A stretch of 37,852 nucleotides of DNA, from positions 1 to 37,852 of IMG/VR virus record IMGVR_UViG_3300010375_000011; one strand, given 5' to 3'. The translations under genes and the position numbers were made by a program. Source of the stretch: a virus. The notes beneath the pieces are model-generated. The model saw only the letters and a program-made list of their open reading frames with translations, did not search any database and was not told the DNA's origin. Of the stretch, positions 6,888 to 13,329 are shown piece by piece (the stretch's first letter is position 1; each line of letters starts with the position of its first letter).

Positions 6888-7157
6888 TCACGCGTCGGGC
6901 TTCGCCGCGCCGTGCGCATCCATGGCGGCGGCCATGAACGCGAGCGATTGCAAGACCATGGGCGCGCCGGCCTCGTCCAGCAGCGCCGCGAAATCGCTGC
7001 CCTCTTGGGCCTCAAGGCATACAGCCAGCTTGCCGTTTTCCTGCACGGCAATCATGACGACGGAACAGCCCAAGGCCTCGCGCGCCTTCGCGCCGATGTC
7101 ATCTAGCTTGCGCACCCACTCGGCATCGATGGGCAGGCGGTTAAACGGGTCGGTCAT
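6888..7157 (-). CDS. Hypothetical early protein
   Basis: 89 residues; ATG 7157 overlaps the upstream stop as ATGA. Predicted alpha/beta: an N-terminal helix (EWVRKLDDIGAKAREALG), a strand pair (CSVVMIAVQENGKLAVCLEA) and a C-terminal helix (VLQSLAFMAAAMDAHG). No motif or known family. It is followed by the 76-base gap with a dyad operator before the lipoprotein gene. Confidence 0.72.
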   Translation of the reverse strand: MTDPFNRLPIDAEWVRKLDDIGAKAREALGCSVVMIAVQENGKLAVCLEAQEGSDFAALLDEAGAPMVLQSLAFMAAAMDAHGAAKPDA

Positions 7158-7411
7158 GCTGCCCTCAAAAAATAGATGAACACGCCCCACGTGATGACGG
7201 CGCTTATCCAGAACCACGCGCGCCCCTCGTGCCGGTAATAGTCCGTCACAAAGTCCTCACGGTCGGCGAATTCGCCGGGGTGCTTTTCTTCCATCGCCTG
7301 TATCGCCTCGCTGACGATTTCGCGCGGCCATAAGTAGCATTTGACGAGGCGCCATGTTGACCATGCGGCCAGGACAGCGGCCACGATGGCATGCCCTTCG
7401 GATTCGGTCAT
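7154..7411 (-). CDS. Small membrane protein
   Basis: 85 residues; ATG 7411 is ATGA-coupled to the upstream gene. A moderately hydrophobic N-terminal segment (~7-26, HAIVAAVLAAWSTWRLVKCY) and a clear C-terminal membrane segment (~65-82, AWFWISAVITWGVFIYFL) flank an acidic helical middle part. Probably an inner-membrane protein with a cytoplasmic central domain. Function unknown; early membrane proteins in this position can act in host takeover or exclusion. Confidence 0.7.
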   Translation of the reverse strand: MTESEGHAIVAAVLAAWSTWRLVKCYLWPREIVSEAIQAMEEKHPGEFADREDFVTDYYRHEGRAWFWISAVITWGVFIYFLRAA

Positions 7412-7746
7412 GCCCACGACCCCGGCAACGCGGGATCGCCGCCGAGGTATCCCGGCTGACTCTTTGCCACGCGGTCGCATGGCTGTTCAGGGCGCCGCGC
7501 GTGCCAGCCCTCGGGCGTGTCGTCCTCGCTTTGCAGCTCGGCGAAGCGCTGCGCGGCGAGGGCGAAGTCTCGGAAGCAAAACCGCCGCTCATACTGGCAG
7601 GTACGCGTGACGCCAAGGCAGATTGCGACGGTCGTTAGCAGTCGCACGAGGCCCGCGACCGTGCCGTCAGGCAGCAGGCGAACGTCGATATACCCGCCAT
7701 GCTCCAACAGCCACGGGCGCAGCTCGTCCCACTCTTTTTCGGTCAT
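7408..7746 (-). CDS. Hypothetical protein with one hydrophobic segment
   Basis: 112 residues from ATG 7746. The N-terminal part (EKEWDELRPWLLEHGGYIDV) looks like a small soluble domain, followed by a moderately hydrophobic stretch (AGLVRLLTTVAICLGV, ~30-46) and a Cys-containing segment (TCQYERRFCFRDFALAAQRF). The C-terminus is polar and Pro/Gly-rich. It may be membrane-associated. It starts two bases after the preceding gene stop and overlaps the next by ATGA. No family recognised. Confidence 0.68.
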   Translation of the reverse strand: MTEKEWDELRPWLLEHGGYIDVRLLPDGTVAGLVRLLTTVAICLGVTRTCQYERRFCFRDFALAAQRFAELQSEDDTPEGWHARRPEQPCDRVAKSQPGYLGGDPALPGSWA

Positions 7747-7748
7747 GG

Positions 7749-8315
7749 CTAGTGCCTCGTGGGCGGTTCGTTGTCGCCCTTGACCAAGGCGTCAAGCGCG
7801 GGGGCCAGTGCATCGCGCAGCATGCCGGTGCGGTCTTTCATGCGCAGGGCCTCGGCGGCATTGGCGCGGACGCGGTCATTGACGTTGACGAAAAACTCTT
7901 CGCGGTGTTCGGGCTTGATCGATAGCGCGGCGATCAGCCCGAGGTGATGCACCAGGGCCGACGAAAAGCCCGGCACCGTCTTGGTGGTCGCCGCCAGCGT
8001 GGCAAGCGTGCGCATCACGCCGACAGCGGCGTCACGCATGGTGTCATCCGTCAGCCGGTCGGCGGGCAGCTCCATGAGGCCAAAACGGTCACGGATGACC
8101 GCGCGCAGCTCGTCCTCGGTCGCTGCAATCAACGTGATGTCGATAGCCTCGGTGTCCGGCGCTTTCTCGGGCTTCAGCGTGAACGTCCACGAGGTTTCAT
8201 CGTCGCGCTTGACGCGACCAATGACGATGCCGCGCGCGTCGCTACTGCCTTCCTCGACGCCGCGCACCGTGAATGTCCCGGGCTCGCCCCCGATTGGTTC
8301 TAGCTCGACTTTCAT
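7749..8315 (-). CDS. Hypothetical early protein, 188 residues
   Basis: Two in-frame ATGs lie at 8321 and 8315. The AAAAGGA Shine-Dalgarno directly touches the first, so the second, with six bases of spacing, is the better start (MKVELEPI). The N-terminal ~75 residues look beta-rich (GTFTVRGVEEGSSDARGIVI, TSWTFTLKPEKAP, AIDITLIAATEDE). The C-terminal part is helical (TMRDAAVGVMRTLATLAATT and RVRANAAEALRMKDRTGML). No membrane segment or catalytic motif is visible. It lies downstream of a strong intergenic hairpin. Confidence 0.72.
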   Translation of the reverse strand: MKVELEPIGGEPGTFTVRGVEEGSSDARGIVIGRVKRDDETSWTFTLKPEKAPDTEAIDITLIAATEDELRAVIRDRFGLMELPADRLTDDTMRDAAVGVMRTLATLAATTKTVPGFSSALVHHLGLIAALSIKPEHREEFFVNVNDRVRANAAEALRMKDRTGMLRDALAPALDALVKGDNEPPTRH

Positions 8316-8346
8316 CCGCATTCCTTTTCGTTATTTGATCCCCTGC

Positions 8347-8368
8347 GGCCAGGGCGCCCGCCCTGGCC
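8347..8368 (-). terminator. Strong intergenic hairpin in the leftward operon
   Basis: GGCCAGGGC-GCCC-GCCCTGGCC is a perfect 9-bp stem with a four-base loop, between the leftward genes at 8381 and 8315. No U-run follows on the minus strand, so it may be a partial terminator, an attenuator or an mRNA stabiliser rather than a full stop. Confidence 0.45.
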
Positions 8369-8380
8369 GGCCGATGTCGC

Positions 8381-8710
8381 CTATTGCGTCACGTGGACTT
8401 GCCCGGCGCGGATCGCTTTCAACCACTCGGTATGACCCTTTGCGGCCTGTTCCCACGTCGCATAGCGCTGCCGGTGGTTCAACGGCTCGCCATCTCGAAT
8501 CAGCAGTGTCTCGAACGGGCAAGGGCGCCCCTTGTAGTTGCCGCCGACCCCGATAAACGCGGTGGATACGCGAATCCCATTGACCACGTCGACCGCGACA
8601 CGGTGCGGCTCTTTCATGAACTCCGACCATGCGAGCAGGCCATCGGCCCGGATCGGGTTTTTGTTGGCATCGAGAACGAACAGCAGCAGATTGCTTTTTT
8701 CGAGTGACAT
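8381..8710 (-). CDS. Conserved phage hypothetical protein
   Basis: 109 residues from ATG 8710. It opens with MSLEKSNLLLFVLDANKNPI and contains RVAVDVVNGIRVSTAFIGVG, PFETLLIRDGEPLNHRQRYA and TWEQAAKGHTEWLKA. I recognise this pattern as a small conserved protein of phage early regions, but no function is known to me. It is soluble, mixed alpha/beta and without Cys clusters. It ends before a 9-bp hairpin. Confidence 0.75.
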   Translation of the reverse strand: MSLEKSNLLLFVLDANKNPIRADGLLAWSEFMKEPHRVAVDVVNGIRVSTAFIGVGGNYKGRPCPFETLLIRDGEPLNHRQRYATWEQAAKGHTEWLKAIRAGQVHVTQ

Positions 8711-8737
8711 ACCGACTTCCCTTTCTTCAGTGGTTGG

Positions 8738-10153
8738 CTATTGCAAGTGTTGGGCTTGGGCGATGCCGTGGGCCCTCAATAGTTCCTCAATGGCATGCAT
8801 GACGTGGCCGGTTGAACGATCCACATAAATGGGCCGGATGCCTGCGGCCTCTACCTTGTGCGTCAACGTGTGGGGGATGCGCGAGCGGATCATGATGACC
8901 TCGCTGTTATCGCGGGCCTTGTATTCGTTGCGCGCGTCGCTGTCGAAAAAGCGCAAGTCCACGGGCTGGCCGATGAACGAACGGCGCACGGTGTTCACGT
9001 CGTCTTGCCGCAGGCCGATCACATCGACTTTGCAATTCTTCGGTTTGAACGCCACGGGCGTGGGGCTCGGGTCATGCAAGGGCGCGTCGGCCGGCTTGGT
9101 GTCCTGCGCAGGGGGCGCCGGTTGCAGCGGCGGCGGGGGCGTCACCGGGCCGCCTAGCTCGGCCTCGACCATGGCATGCACGGACTTGTGTAGCTCGGTC
9201 TGAATCATGGACGCGACCTCTTGCGCCGTGCGCGAGGCCGCTTCCATCATGCGCCCCTCTATGTGGTGCAAGACGATGGCCGAATGCGCAAGCAACAGCT
9301 TGTCCATCGCGTTGCGCAGGGTCGTCCCGAAGTCGGCAACCGCGCCCGTCATCGCCTCGCGCAGCGAGCCCGCAGCCACGGGTGGCAGGCCCTGCGCCGT
9401 GGTTTCCCCTGTCGCCTCGACATTCGCCGCAGGAATGGCCGTTTCCGTGGCTTGCTGGCCCTGTTCGGCGGGGGGCGTGGTCTGGTTGTCGACTGCCGCC
9501 GCGTCAGTCGTATCCGAACCCTCGGGGTGCGGCGGGTTGAAAGGGATGTCTTTGACCAACCAGATATTGTTCTGCGCCTCGGCGAGATTCTTTTCTAGCC
9601 TGCCGCCGTTGACGCTGGCTTGAATGCCACCAAGCGAGCGGCGCCGGTCACGCTCTAGGACTAGCTCTTGCGCCTCGATAACGAGGCGGCTAGTCGCATG
9701 CGGGACGCCGTGTGTCCGAAACCAGTTGACCATGCGCGCAATTAGCGCCCATTCCTTGGTCGTCCAGCGCGCGCCCGTGTAGTCGCGGCCTTCGTCGGCG
9801 CCCTTGGGAGAAAGTTTATTGCCGGCGGTGGTGTTGCGCGGCGGCTTCGGTGCGTCGGGGTTGGCCTTCGCGTAGGCCTCGGCGGGCGTCAAGACGACGT
9901 GCGGCTCGCGCTCTTCCGGGGTCATCTTGCGGACGATGTCCAGATACTTATTTAGGTAGATCGCGGCCGGCGCGCTGTGGCGCTGAATCCATGTGTCGTC
10001 ATGGTGACGGGCTCGCGCCAGGGCTTTGCGCTGGGCCTTTCCCAAGGCCGCCATGCGAGTTTCGCCGCGCTCTAACAACGGAAGCATATTGACCGCAACC
10101 CGTGTCCATTCGGCGGGTGTCCAGTTCAAACGCTTTTGCTCTTCGTCCGACAT
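8738..10153 (-). CDS. Large early protein with two Myb/SANT-like segments, function unknown
   Basis: 471 residues. The start is ATG 10153, preceded by AGGGG at suitable distance; an in-frame TTG lies six bases upstream. Two similar helix segments, WTPAEWTRVAVNMLPLLE (~11-28) and ARWTTKEWALIARMVNWF (~129-146), resemble Myb/SANT repeats. A low-complexity Pro/Thr/Ala middle (~210-260) separates them from a helical region (~270-330) and a second Pro-rich linker. The conserved-looking C-terminal domain (~375-470) contains CKVDVIGLRQDDVNTVRR and AAGIRPIYVDRSTGHVMHAI. It resembles a DNA-binding or nucleoid-interacting protein, but that is inference. It is first in its operon, behind a TTGACA promoter candidate and a dyad operator. 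Confidence 0.82.
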   Translation of the reverse strand: MSDEEQKRLNWTPAEWTRVAVNMLPLLERGETRMAALGKAQRKALARARHHDDTWIQRHSAPAAIYLNKYLDIVRKMTPEEREPHVVLTPAEAYAKANPDAPKPPRNTTAGNKLSPKGADEGRDYTGARWTTKEWALIARMVNWFRTHGVPHATSRLVIEAQELVLERDRRRSLGGIQASVNGGRLEKNLAEAQNNIWLVKDIPFNPPHPEGSDTTDAAAVDNQTTPPAEQGQQATETAIPAANVEATGETTAQGLPPVAAGSLREAMTGAVADFGTTLRNAMDKLLLAHSAIVLHHIEGRMMEAASRTAQEVASMIQTELHKSVHAMVEAELGGPVTPPPPLQPAPPAQDTKPADAPLHDPSPTPVAFKPKNCKVDVIGLRQDDVNTVRRSFIGQPVDLRFFDSDARNEYKARDNSEVIMIRSRIPHTLTHKVEAAGIRPIYVDRSTGHVMHAIEELLRAHGIAQAQHLQ

Positions 10154-10207
10154 ATCCAATCCCCTAGGTTTATGACCAGTTCATCACCAATCGATGACGG
10201 GCATCCA

Positions 10208-10237
10208 ATTGGAGCGGGCTCTACACCCAGTTGTCAA
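10208..10237 (-). promoter_or_regulatory. Candidate leftward promoter for the 10153-4795 operon
   Basis: On the minus strand TTGACA (10237-10232) is a perfect -35 box; TCCAAT (10213-10208) at 18 bases spacing is a 4/6 -10 match. The 12-base repeat TGGAGCGGGCTC, also present at 13196-13207, overlaps the -10 and spacer. Transcription would start near 10201, about 50 bases before the ATG at 10153. Confidence 0.45.
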
Positions 10238-10312
10238 CGCTGCGGTAACGCTTACTCGACTGTGCGCCATACGGTCGCCGGGCGTGACAACGTTATTTCC
10301 CTGCGAACGTGG

Positions 10313-10327
10313 TAGCGAATATCGCTA
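10313..10327. promoter_or_regulatory. Dyad operator TAGCG-N5-CGCTA in the leftward control region
   Basis: TAGCGAATATCGCTA is a perfect 5+5 dyad about 75 bases upstream (in leftward sense) of the TTGACA promoter box. It is the third exact copy in the genome and could allow the same regulator to act on integrase, lipoprotein and early operon. Confidence 0.6.
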
Positions 10328-10448
10328 ACTGCGATAGCCAACCGATAGACAACCGGGCGTAGTTTGCCTGAACAAATGCCCCGGCTGGCGGGTAGGATTT
10401 ACGGCAGGGAAAACCCATAGGCTGAACAGTTTCACAGGTATGAGAAAA

Positions 10449-10472
10449 GGGCGGCGGCGCGCGTGGCGCCGC
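10449..10472 (-). terminator. Candidate terminator of the recombination operon
   Basis: GCGGCGC-GCGTG-GCGCCGC (10454-10472) forms a 7-bp stem; on the minus strand it is followed by CGCCC and then TTTTC. It lies 68 bases after the last gene of the recombination operon. The short and slightly displaced U-run makes it a modest candidate. Confidence 0.45.
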
Positions 10473-10539
10473 GTGTCTGCGGCAACGGTTTGCAGAGGGA
10501 AAGCTAGGAGGGTTTGAGGCCGCAGAACCGCCCGCAAAC

Positions 10540-10767
10540 TTATTCGTGCGCGGCCTCGGCCTGGGCGTCGGTCACGGGTTCGGACGCGCGCTCGACGCGC
10601 ATGCCGGCGGTAATCAGGCGTTCCAAGTCGTCATGCGTGGCCGCGCGAACCTCGAACACGGTTGCCGCTGCATGGCGCAGGGCCGTAGCGCGGTACGTTG
10701 CACGGATCAGGCGTTGCGCCTTGGTGGCGGTGTCGGTCACGACATAGACGCGGGTGGGCGTGGTCAT
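10540..10767 (-). CDS. Small conserved early phage protein
   Basis: 75 residues from ATG 10767, which has a GAGGAAT ribosome site. MTTPTRVYVVTDTATKAQRL and ALRHAAATVFEVRAATHDDL are characteristic of a small conserved protein found with recombination genes in phages of Burkholderiales, as I recall it. The fold appears to be alpha/beta with no catalytic motif. It starts five bases after the Bet gene and closes the recombination operon. The role is unknown. Confidence 0.75.
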   Translation of the reverse strand: MTTPTRVYVVTDTATKAQRLIRATYRATALRHAAATVFEVRAATHDDLERLITAGMRVERASEPVTDAQAEAAHE

Positions 10768-10772
10768 GGTGG

Positions 10773-11621
10773 TTATTCCTCGGTGTTGGGAAAGCGGGTT
10801 GCAAAGGCGGCCTCTAGGGCCTTGCATTGCTCGGGCGTGAGCACGTCGGGGGCTTGTTCGAGCGTGGCCTCGACCACCTCGCGCGGCGCGGTCTGAACCA
10901 GCTTCAGCGCGTTATCGAACAGGGCTTGCGTGTCCGATTCCTCGGGCTCGAATTGCTCGAAATGGCTTTCGACCTGGCGCGCGTCTACGGTTTCTGCCGG
11001 GGCGTCGCCACGGTTGGCCGGCACGAACTCGCGCACGCGCGCGGCGGCCGTCGAGACGGGCTCGACGCGTTCAACAGGCCCCATGTTCACGATGCGCTGC
11101 GCCTCGTCCTCGTCATGGATGCCCGCGAAACCGAAGGCCATGCGCGCGCACTGGATCAGGGCCTTATGGCGCAGCATGCGGCGCGGGTGCGAGCGCCAGG
11201 GCGGCGTATCGCGCTTGCACTCGGCGAGGTATTCAGTAACCCGAATCGGGTGCGTGCGATCCTTGCGCCAGATAGAGCACGTGACGGCCAGGGCAGCGCC
11301 CTCGCCCGTCACCTCGAAATCGATGCCGTCTAGCTCGCGCTTTTCGTTGATGATGCGGGCCCACCCGTCGACCGACACCACGGGCACGATGCCGCCTTTG
11401 TCGGGGAACGCGAACAGCTCGCGCGTAAACGGGTTCAGGCCGTATTGCTCGGCCACGATCAGCAGCGCGGCCATTTGCTCATTCGTGACGGGCGTCCCGC
11501 TCTTAAAGGCCGTCGCCTTGAGCGTGGGCAGCAGGCCGTTAGCCGCGATGCCGAATCGGTCGGCCGTGCGCTCGACCAGCGAGTTACGCGGGGCCTCGGG
11601 GCGCGGGGCGTCGGCGCTCAT
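10773..11621 (-). CDS. bet: Bet/RecT-family single-strand annealing protein
   Basis: 282 residues from ATG 11621, ATGA-coupled to the upstream gene. The region QMAALLIVAEQYGLNPFTRE followed by LFAFPDKGGIVPVVSVDGWA, and later CSIWRKDRTHPIRVTEYLAE and RHKALIQCARMAFGFAGIHD, is the hallmark of the phage recombination protein Bet (RecT/Red-beta superfamily). It anneals complementary single strands produced by the partner exonuclease during phage recombination. The C-terminal ~80 residues are acidic and variable, as in other members, and may contact SSB or nuclease. A RecE-like nuclease lies two genes upstream, forming the usual pair. Confidence 0.93.
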   Translation of the reverse strand: MSADAPRPEAPRNSLVERTADRFGIAANGLLPTLKATAFKSGTPVTNEQMAALLIVAEQYGLNPFTRELFAFPDKGGIVPVVSVDGWARIINEKRELDGIDFEVTGEGAALAVTCSIWRKDRTHPIRVTEYLAECKRDTPPWRSHPRRMLRHKALIQCARMAFGFAGIHDEDEAQRIVNMGPVERVEPVSTAAARVREFVPANRGDAPAETVDARQVESHFEQFEPEESDTQALFDNALKLVQTAPREVVEATLEQAPDVLTPEQCKALEAAFATRFPNTEE

Positions 11622-11866
11622 TGCGTCACCTCGGGCACGCTGTCGACCTCGCCGCGTTCGGCCGCGCTCTCGGCCATCATGACCGCCATGTCACGCAGCG
11701 GGGGCGTCCGGGCGATGATGCCGAAGGCCATGCACAAGGCCACGTGCTCGGGGACTTCGTCGTCGTCGTCTCCGTCAAGTTTGGGGATCAGCAGGCCAAT
11801 ATCGCCGTTGGCGTGCAGCAGGATCGCCGCATCACCGGGGCGCAGGTTGATTTCTCCAGTGCTCAT
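11618..11866 (-). CDS. Hypothetical protein between Bet and the exonuclease
   Basis: 82 residues from ATG 11866. It has a small beta-rich N-terminus (LRPGDAAILLHANGDIGLLI), an acidic loop with four consecutive Asp (DGDDDDEV) and a C-terminal helix (PPLRDMAVMMAESAAERGEV). No known motif. Its place between nuclease and annealing protein, with ATGA coupling to Bet, suggests an accessory role in recombination or regulation, but nothing in the sequence proves it. Confidence 0.7.
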   Translation of the reverse strand: MSTGEINLRPGDAAILLHANGDIGLLIPKLDGDDDDEVPEHVALCMAFGIIARTPPLRDMAVMMAESAAERGEVDSVPEVTQ

Positions 11867-11873
11867 GGTGTCC

Positions 11874-12746
11874 TCACGGTTGGGCCGCGCTGAAGGCCCA
11901 GCGGGGCAGGTCGATAACTTGGATGTCCTGCGGGTAGCCGGGCCACGTGCCCGAGGCAATACAGGACGCATACAGCGACAGCGCGCGGGCATTCAGCTCG
12001 CGGCCGAGGGCCCGCGATTCGTCGGACAGCATGTAAGCCGCGCAGGCGTGCGGGAACTCGCTTTCGACCACCGCGAACACCATGCCGTGCACCTCGACGC
12101 CAAGCGCGGCCGAGACGCCTTCGCAGTACCACGGGTCTTGCATGTGATAGTGGAAATTCGCGCAGGCCTTCGCGAAGCCCTTGGGGCTGGCGTCGCTGGC
12201 CGTCTTGACATCGAGCAGCACCGCGCCTTTGCCGTGGGCCACGGGCGCCAGGAAATCGGGGCGGCACTTGCGCAGCAGCCCGAGCTGATCGCGCCACCAT
12301 ATCGAGCGCTCGGACTTGCCGCCGGCTGTTGCGAGTAGTTCGGCCACCTGGGGCACGGCGCGCAGGGCGTCGGCCTGACGCATGGCCGCGTCATGCTGCA
12401 ACGGCGTGATGACCTCGCGGTCGCCGGCCGCCGCGATGAAGGCTTTCCATTCCTTGGCGCGCTTGTCGACATCCGGGCCAACCACATACCGCGCATGGAA
12501 CTCGTCCGGCTCCAACAGGGCGCAATGAACCAGCGTGCCATTGACCATCGCAGGCGTGGGCGCCTTGGGCGGGGCGTCATGGGGCAGCGCCAGGGCGCGG
12601 TAATGCCATGGCGACTTGAGCAGGCGTTTCGCCCCGCTCACGCTCAGGCCCGGGCCCGCGTGGTAATCCGCATTGGGCAAACCGTCCATGCCGAAACCGT
12701 CGCCCTTGCCGAGGGCGTCAGGGTTGACCGTGTCACGCAGCAGCAT
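11874..12746 (-). CDS. RecE-like PD-(D/E)XK exonuclease (exonuclease VIII family)
   Basis: 290 residues from ATG 12746. The family signatures are visible in order: SGAKRLLKSPWHY near 37, GTLVHCALLEPDEF with His74, RPDF with Asp164, the DVKTA motif with Asp179 and Lys181, and the FHYHMQDPWY segment with Gln203. This is the RecE/DUF3799-type nuclease core, which resects double-stranded DNA 5'->3' to make substrate for Bet. It contains only the nuclease domain, not the large N-terminal extension of E. coli RecE. It overlaps the upstream gene by 14 bases. Confidence 0.9.
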   Translation of the reverse strand: MLLRDTVNPDALGKGDGFGMDGLPNADYHAGPGLSVSGAKRLLKSPWHYRALALPHDAPPKAPTPAMVNGTLVHCALLEPDEFHARYVVGPDVDKRAKEWKAFIAAAGDREVITPLQHDAAMRQADALRAVPQVAELLATAGGKSERSIWWRDQLGLLRKCRPDFLAPVAHGKGAVLLDVKTASDASPKGFAKACANFHYHMQDPWYCEGVSAALGVEVHGMVFAVVESEFPHACAAYMLSDESRALGRELNARALSLYASCIASGTWPGYPQDIQVIDLPRWAFSAAQP

Positions 12747-13104
12747 GGTCGGGGCCCTGCAATTCGGGTTCGCCGAAGTGGCCGCGCATCATGAGGGCGT
12801 CCATTTGCAAGACGGCGTGGCGAGCGGCCATGCGCTCGACCAAGAACAGGGCCACCGCGTCACCCTTGCGCGCGGCCTCGCCAATGACCATGAGGGCGCG
12901 GCAGGCCCCGAGCTGGCCGTCGCGCTCGGACAGGACATCGCGCAGGATCGCGCCGACCGGAATTTCCCCCGCGCCCTCGGCCTCGGCCGGCGCCGGCACG
13001 AATTGCGGTTGCAGGGTGTCGGCGCAGCGGTCGACCGCCTCGCGGACTTCGCGTTGCAGCGAGCGATAGAGCGCGGTCGCCGAGGGGGTAAGAGCACCTG
13101 ACAT
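12733..13104 (-). CDS. Hypothetical first gene of the recombination operon
   Basis: 123 residues from ATG 13104; a GGAAAG stretch lies rather far upstream as a weak ribosome site. Mostly helical (SATALYRSLQREVREAVDRC, ILRDVLSERDGQLGACRALM, VALFLVERMAARHAVLQMDA), soluble, and with no known motif. It is the first gene after the non-coding leftward control region and is translationally coupled to the exonuclease, so an accessory recombination or host-nuclease-inhibiting role is possible but unproven. Confidence 0.72.
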   Translation of the reverse strand: MSGALTPSATALYRSLQREVREAVDRCADTLQPQFVPAPAEAEGAGEIPVGAILRDVLSERDGQLGACRALMVIGEAARKGDAVALFLVERMAARHAVLQMDALMMRGHFGEPELQGPDHAAA

Positions 13105-13160
13105 TGCCGTTTCGCTTTCCGTTGGTGGGGAAGCGATTCGACATCTAGTTGCCCCTCGGC

Positions 13161-13175
13161 TGCAACAAAACGTCG
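13161..13175. promoter_or_regulatory. 15-bp operator candidate, left copy
   Basis: TGCAACAAAACGTCG is identical to 13809-13823. The two copies flank the CI-like repressor gene, one ahead of the leftward operon and one in the Cro-side promoter, as expected for OL/OR-type operators. Confidence 0.55.
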
Positions 13176-13194
13176 ATCAGCAAGCGGGGAAATA

Positions 13195-13210
13195 GTGGAG
13201 CGGGCTCCAC
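13195..13210. promoter_or_regulatory. Inverted repeat GTGGAGC-GG-GCTCCAC
   Basis: A perfect 7+7 inverted repeat. Its core TGGAGCGGGCTC (13196-13207) recurs at 10210-10221 in the other leftward promoter region, suggesting a common regulator of both leftward operons. Confidence 0.45.
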
Positions 13211-13219
13211 TCGATGCAC

Positions 13220-13239
13220 GGTCTATCGCGCTCTATCGC
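13220..13239 (-). repeat. Tandem decamer GCGATAGAGC / GCGATAGACC
   Basis: Reading leftward, two ten-base units with one mismatch between them, matching 16 of 20 bases of the tandem decamer at 3297-3316. Both elements point toward the gene they precede. Function unknown. Confidence 0.45.
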
Positions 13240-13257
13240 GTTTCCGATGCACCAATG

Positions 13258-13282
13258 AAAAAGCCCACCGCTAGGGTGGGCT
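13258..13282 (-). terminator. Rho-independent terminator downstream of the repressor gene
   Basis: On the minus strand AGCCCACC-CTAGC-GGTGGGCT is a perfect 8-bp stem followed immediately by TTTTTC. It lies about 50 bases past the repressor stop and insulates the recombination operon from repressor transcription. Confidence 0.9.
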
Positions 13283-13329
13283 CGCTACTGCAAATGGCCG
13301 TTCGTCGGATCGTTTTCGGCTCGATGTTT

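Larger units (their letters stand above)
10154..10539. other. Non-coding region between two leftward operons
   Basis: No convincing gene. A weak open frame at 10325-10537 on the minus strand has no ribosome site and no recognisable protein. The region contains, in leftward order, a hairpin with a short U-run (10449-10472), a perfect dyad TAGCG-N5-CGCTA (10313-10327), GCGATAG-like sequence at 10331-10348, a consensus TTGACA -35 box (10232-10237) and the repeat TGGAGCGGGCTC (10210-10221). Confidence 0.6.
13105..13329. other. Leftward control region and repressor terminator
   Basis: No gene is supported. It contains the terminator of the repressor transcript (13258-13282), a tandem decamer (13220-13239), a perfect inverted repeat GTGGAGC-GG-GCTCCAC (13195-13210), and TGCAACAAAACGTCG (13161-13175), which is repeated in the rightward promoter region. 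A leftward promoter must lie here, but no consensus boxes stand out. Confidence 0.6.

Noticed and set aside
10325-10537. 70-codon minus-strand frame in the control region
   Set aside because: No ribosome site, no recognisable protein, and it runs through the dyad operator and the terminator hairpin.
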